Part shown: piece by piece, positions 63,198-64,000 of the stretch
Numbering within the stretch: position 1 is the stretch's first letter
Layout: each line of letters opens with the position of its first letter
Source of the DNA: an uncultured Aquimarina sp.
GTDB lineage: Bacteria; Bacteroidota; Bacteroidia; Flavobacteriales; Flavobacteriaceae
Direction of reading: 5' to 3'
Assembly: GCA_947503835.1 (NCBI GenBank)
Contig: CANNFM010000010.1
Location: 124,001-188,000, forward strand
DNA length: 64,000 nt
Program-made: the position numbers and the translations under genes
Notes under the pieces: generated by a model
What the model was told of the DNA's origin: nothing
Seen by the model: the letters and a program-made list of their open reading frames with translations, nothing else
Databases searched by the model: none

Positions 63198-64000
63198 TGA
63201 GCGAAAATAATAGCACGATGAAAAGCGATAATAAAAACACAAGAATTAAAACCCTGCTATTTCCTGCCTTTCTGTTGGTAGTACTGGTAATGGTAGGTTG
63301 TAACACCGATGAAACTCAGGATGTCACTACTATAACAAATCTTGTGATGTCTGATGAGTTCGATACTGAAGGAGCACCAAATTCTGCAATTTGGACGTAC
63401 GATATTGGTAGAGGACCAAATGGTGACGGTTGGGGAAATCAAGAATTACAGTACTATACAGACCGTACTGAAAACGTAAAAGTAGAGAATGGTTTTCTGT
63501 TGATCACCGCTAAAGAAGAGACTTTTGAAGGAGCTCAATATACCTCTGCAAGACTTATAACAGAAGGGCTGTTCGAGCAGCAATATGGTCGCTTTGAAGC
63601 ACGTATACGATTGCCATATGGTAAAGGTTTATGGCCTGCATTTTGGCTTCTAGGGAACGATTGTGATGAGAATATATGGCCACAATGTGGAGAAATAGAT
63701 ATTATGGAATACCTAGGTGATTCGCCTAATGTAGTCTTTGGTAGTGCTCATGGCCCGGGTTACTCTGCAGGAGAAGCAGAAACTAAAGAGTTTACTTTGG
63801 ATAGTGATCGATTTGATACCGGTTTTCACATTTTTGGTATAGAATGGGGGCCAAATTATATTAACTATTATGTAGATGATAAGTTATACAACCAAATTAC
63901 GCCAGAAGACGTTCCGGGGGAATGGGTTTTTGATCATCCATTCTATATCATCATGAACGTTGCAGTTGGAGGTAGTTTTCCAGGATCGCCTAACGAAGAA
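63197..64000 (+). CDS. GH16 beta-glucanase (laminarinase) lipoprotein, cut by window edge
   Basis: 268 codons visible. Lipobox LVMVGC, then a GH16 jelly roll: DEFDTEGAPNSAIWTYDIG, GWGNQELQYYTDR, YTSARLITEGLF, YGRFEARIRLPYGKGLWPAFWLLG and the catalytic motif GEIDIMEY (Glu nucleophile and Glu acid/base, ExDxxE). The EIDIME form with an M between Asp and Glu is the laminarinase-type (GH16_3) active site. It cleaves beta-1,3- or mixed-linkage glucans. Start codons at 63197 or 63218 are possible. The C terminus lies beyond the window. Confidence 0.93.
   Translation, partial: MSENNSTMKSDNKNTRIKTLLFPAFLLVVLVMVGCNTDETQDVTTITNLVMSDEFDTEGAPNSAIWTYDIGRGPNGDGWGNQELQYYTDRTENVKVENGFLLITAKEETFEGAQYTSARLITEGLFEQQYGRFEARIRLPYGKGLWPAFWLLGNDCDENIWPQCGEIDIMEYLGDSPNVVFGSAHGPGYSAGEAETKEFTLDSDRFDTGFHIFGIEWGPNYINYYVDDKLYNQITPEDVPGEWVFDHPFYIIMNVAVGGSFPGSPNEE

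Overview
The window looks like chromosome of a gliding, probably marine Flavobacteriaceae bacterium; Aquimarina or a relative is my guess. It is AT-rich and carries gldKLMN (gliding and type IX secretion), DUF983, CPXCG and MerC proteins, a RND pump with its own MarR regulator, and a beta-glucan locus. Several promoters fit the Bacteroidetes -33/-7 pattern (TTG, about 17-20 nt, TAnnTTTG).

Layout. 1-6.5 kb: an edge GAF-domain gene, two lipoproteins (one a VanX-like dipeptidase), a DoxX-like membrane protein, and malate synthase divergent from a ScfR/RamB-type regulator with a perfect palindrome between them. 6.5-14.4 kb (minus strand): groEL/groES, then a secG, lptE, sigma-54-activator cluster, a surface lipoprotein and miaB. 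14.4-24.8 kb (plus strand): membrane protein, topA, a pseudo-arginase, gldK-gldL-gldM-gldN and an FAD oxidoreductase. 24.8-33.8 kb: DUF983, an ABC-F ATPase, and marR with a three-gene RND efflux operon.

33.8-55.1 kb is accessory. An initiator tRNA gene (34236-34308) and about 120 bp after it recur in decayed form at 54918-55106, so about 20.5 kb lies between two copies. Inside is what I read as a zinc-starvation regulon: a Fur/Zur-type repressor gene and 15-bp operator-like palindromes (TGCAAC-N3-GTTGCA) that overlap the promoter elements of four transcription units. These units are (i) ABC ATPase, TonB receptor and two ABC-2 permeases; (ii) merC, folE, hydrolase and a COG0523 (CobW) GTPase; (iii) a LolD/FtsX-like ABC pair with a DUF3299-like protein, divergent from (ii); (iv) a truncated merC with an unknown gene. 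A split 5'-nucleotidase, two lipoproteins, a subtilisin-like protease, small inverted-repeat elements and a lipoprotein with one histidine per heptad are also here.

55.3-64 kb (plus strand) is the start of a beta-glucan locus: a membrane-spanning propeller/LuxR-type sensor-regulator, a clan GH-A glycosidase fused to what looks like an outer-membrane beta barrel, a surface glycan-binding-type lipoprotein, and a GH16 laminarinase cut by the right edge. No SusC/SusD pair is seen before the edge.

All assignments come from reading the sequence and from remembered family features; no database search was run.
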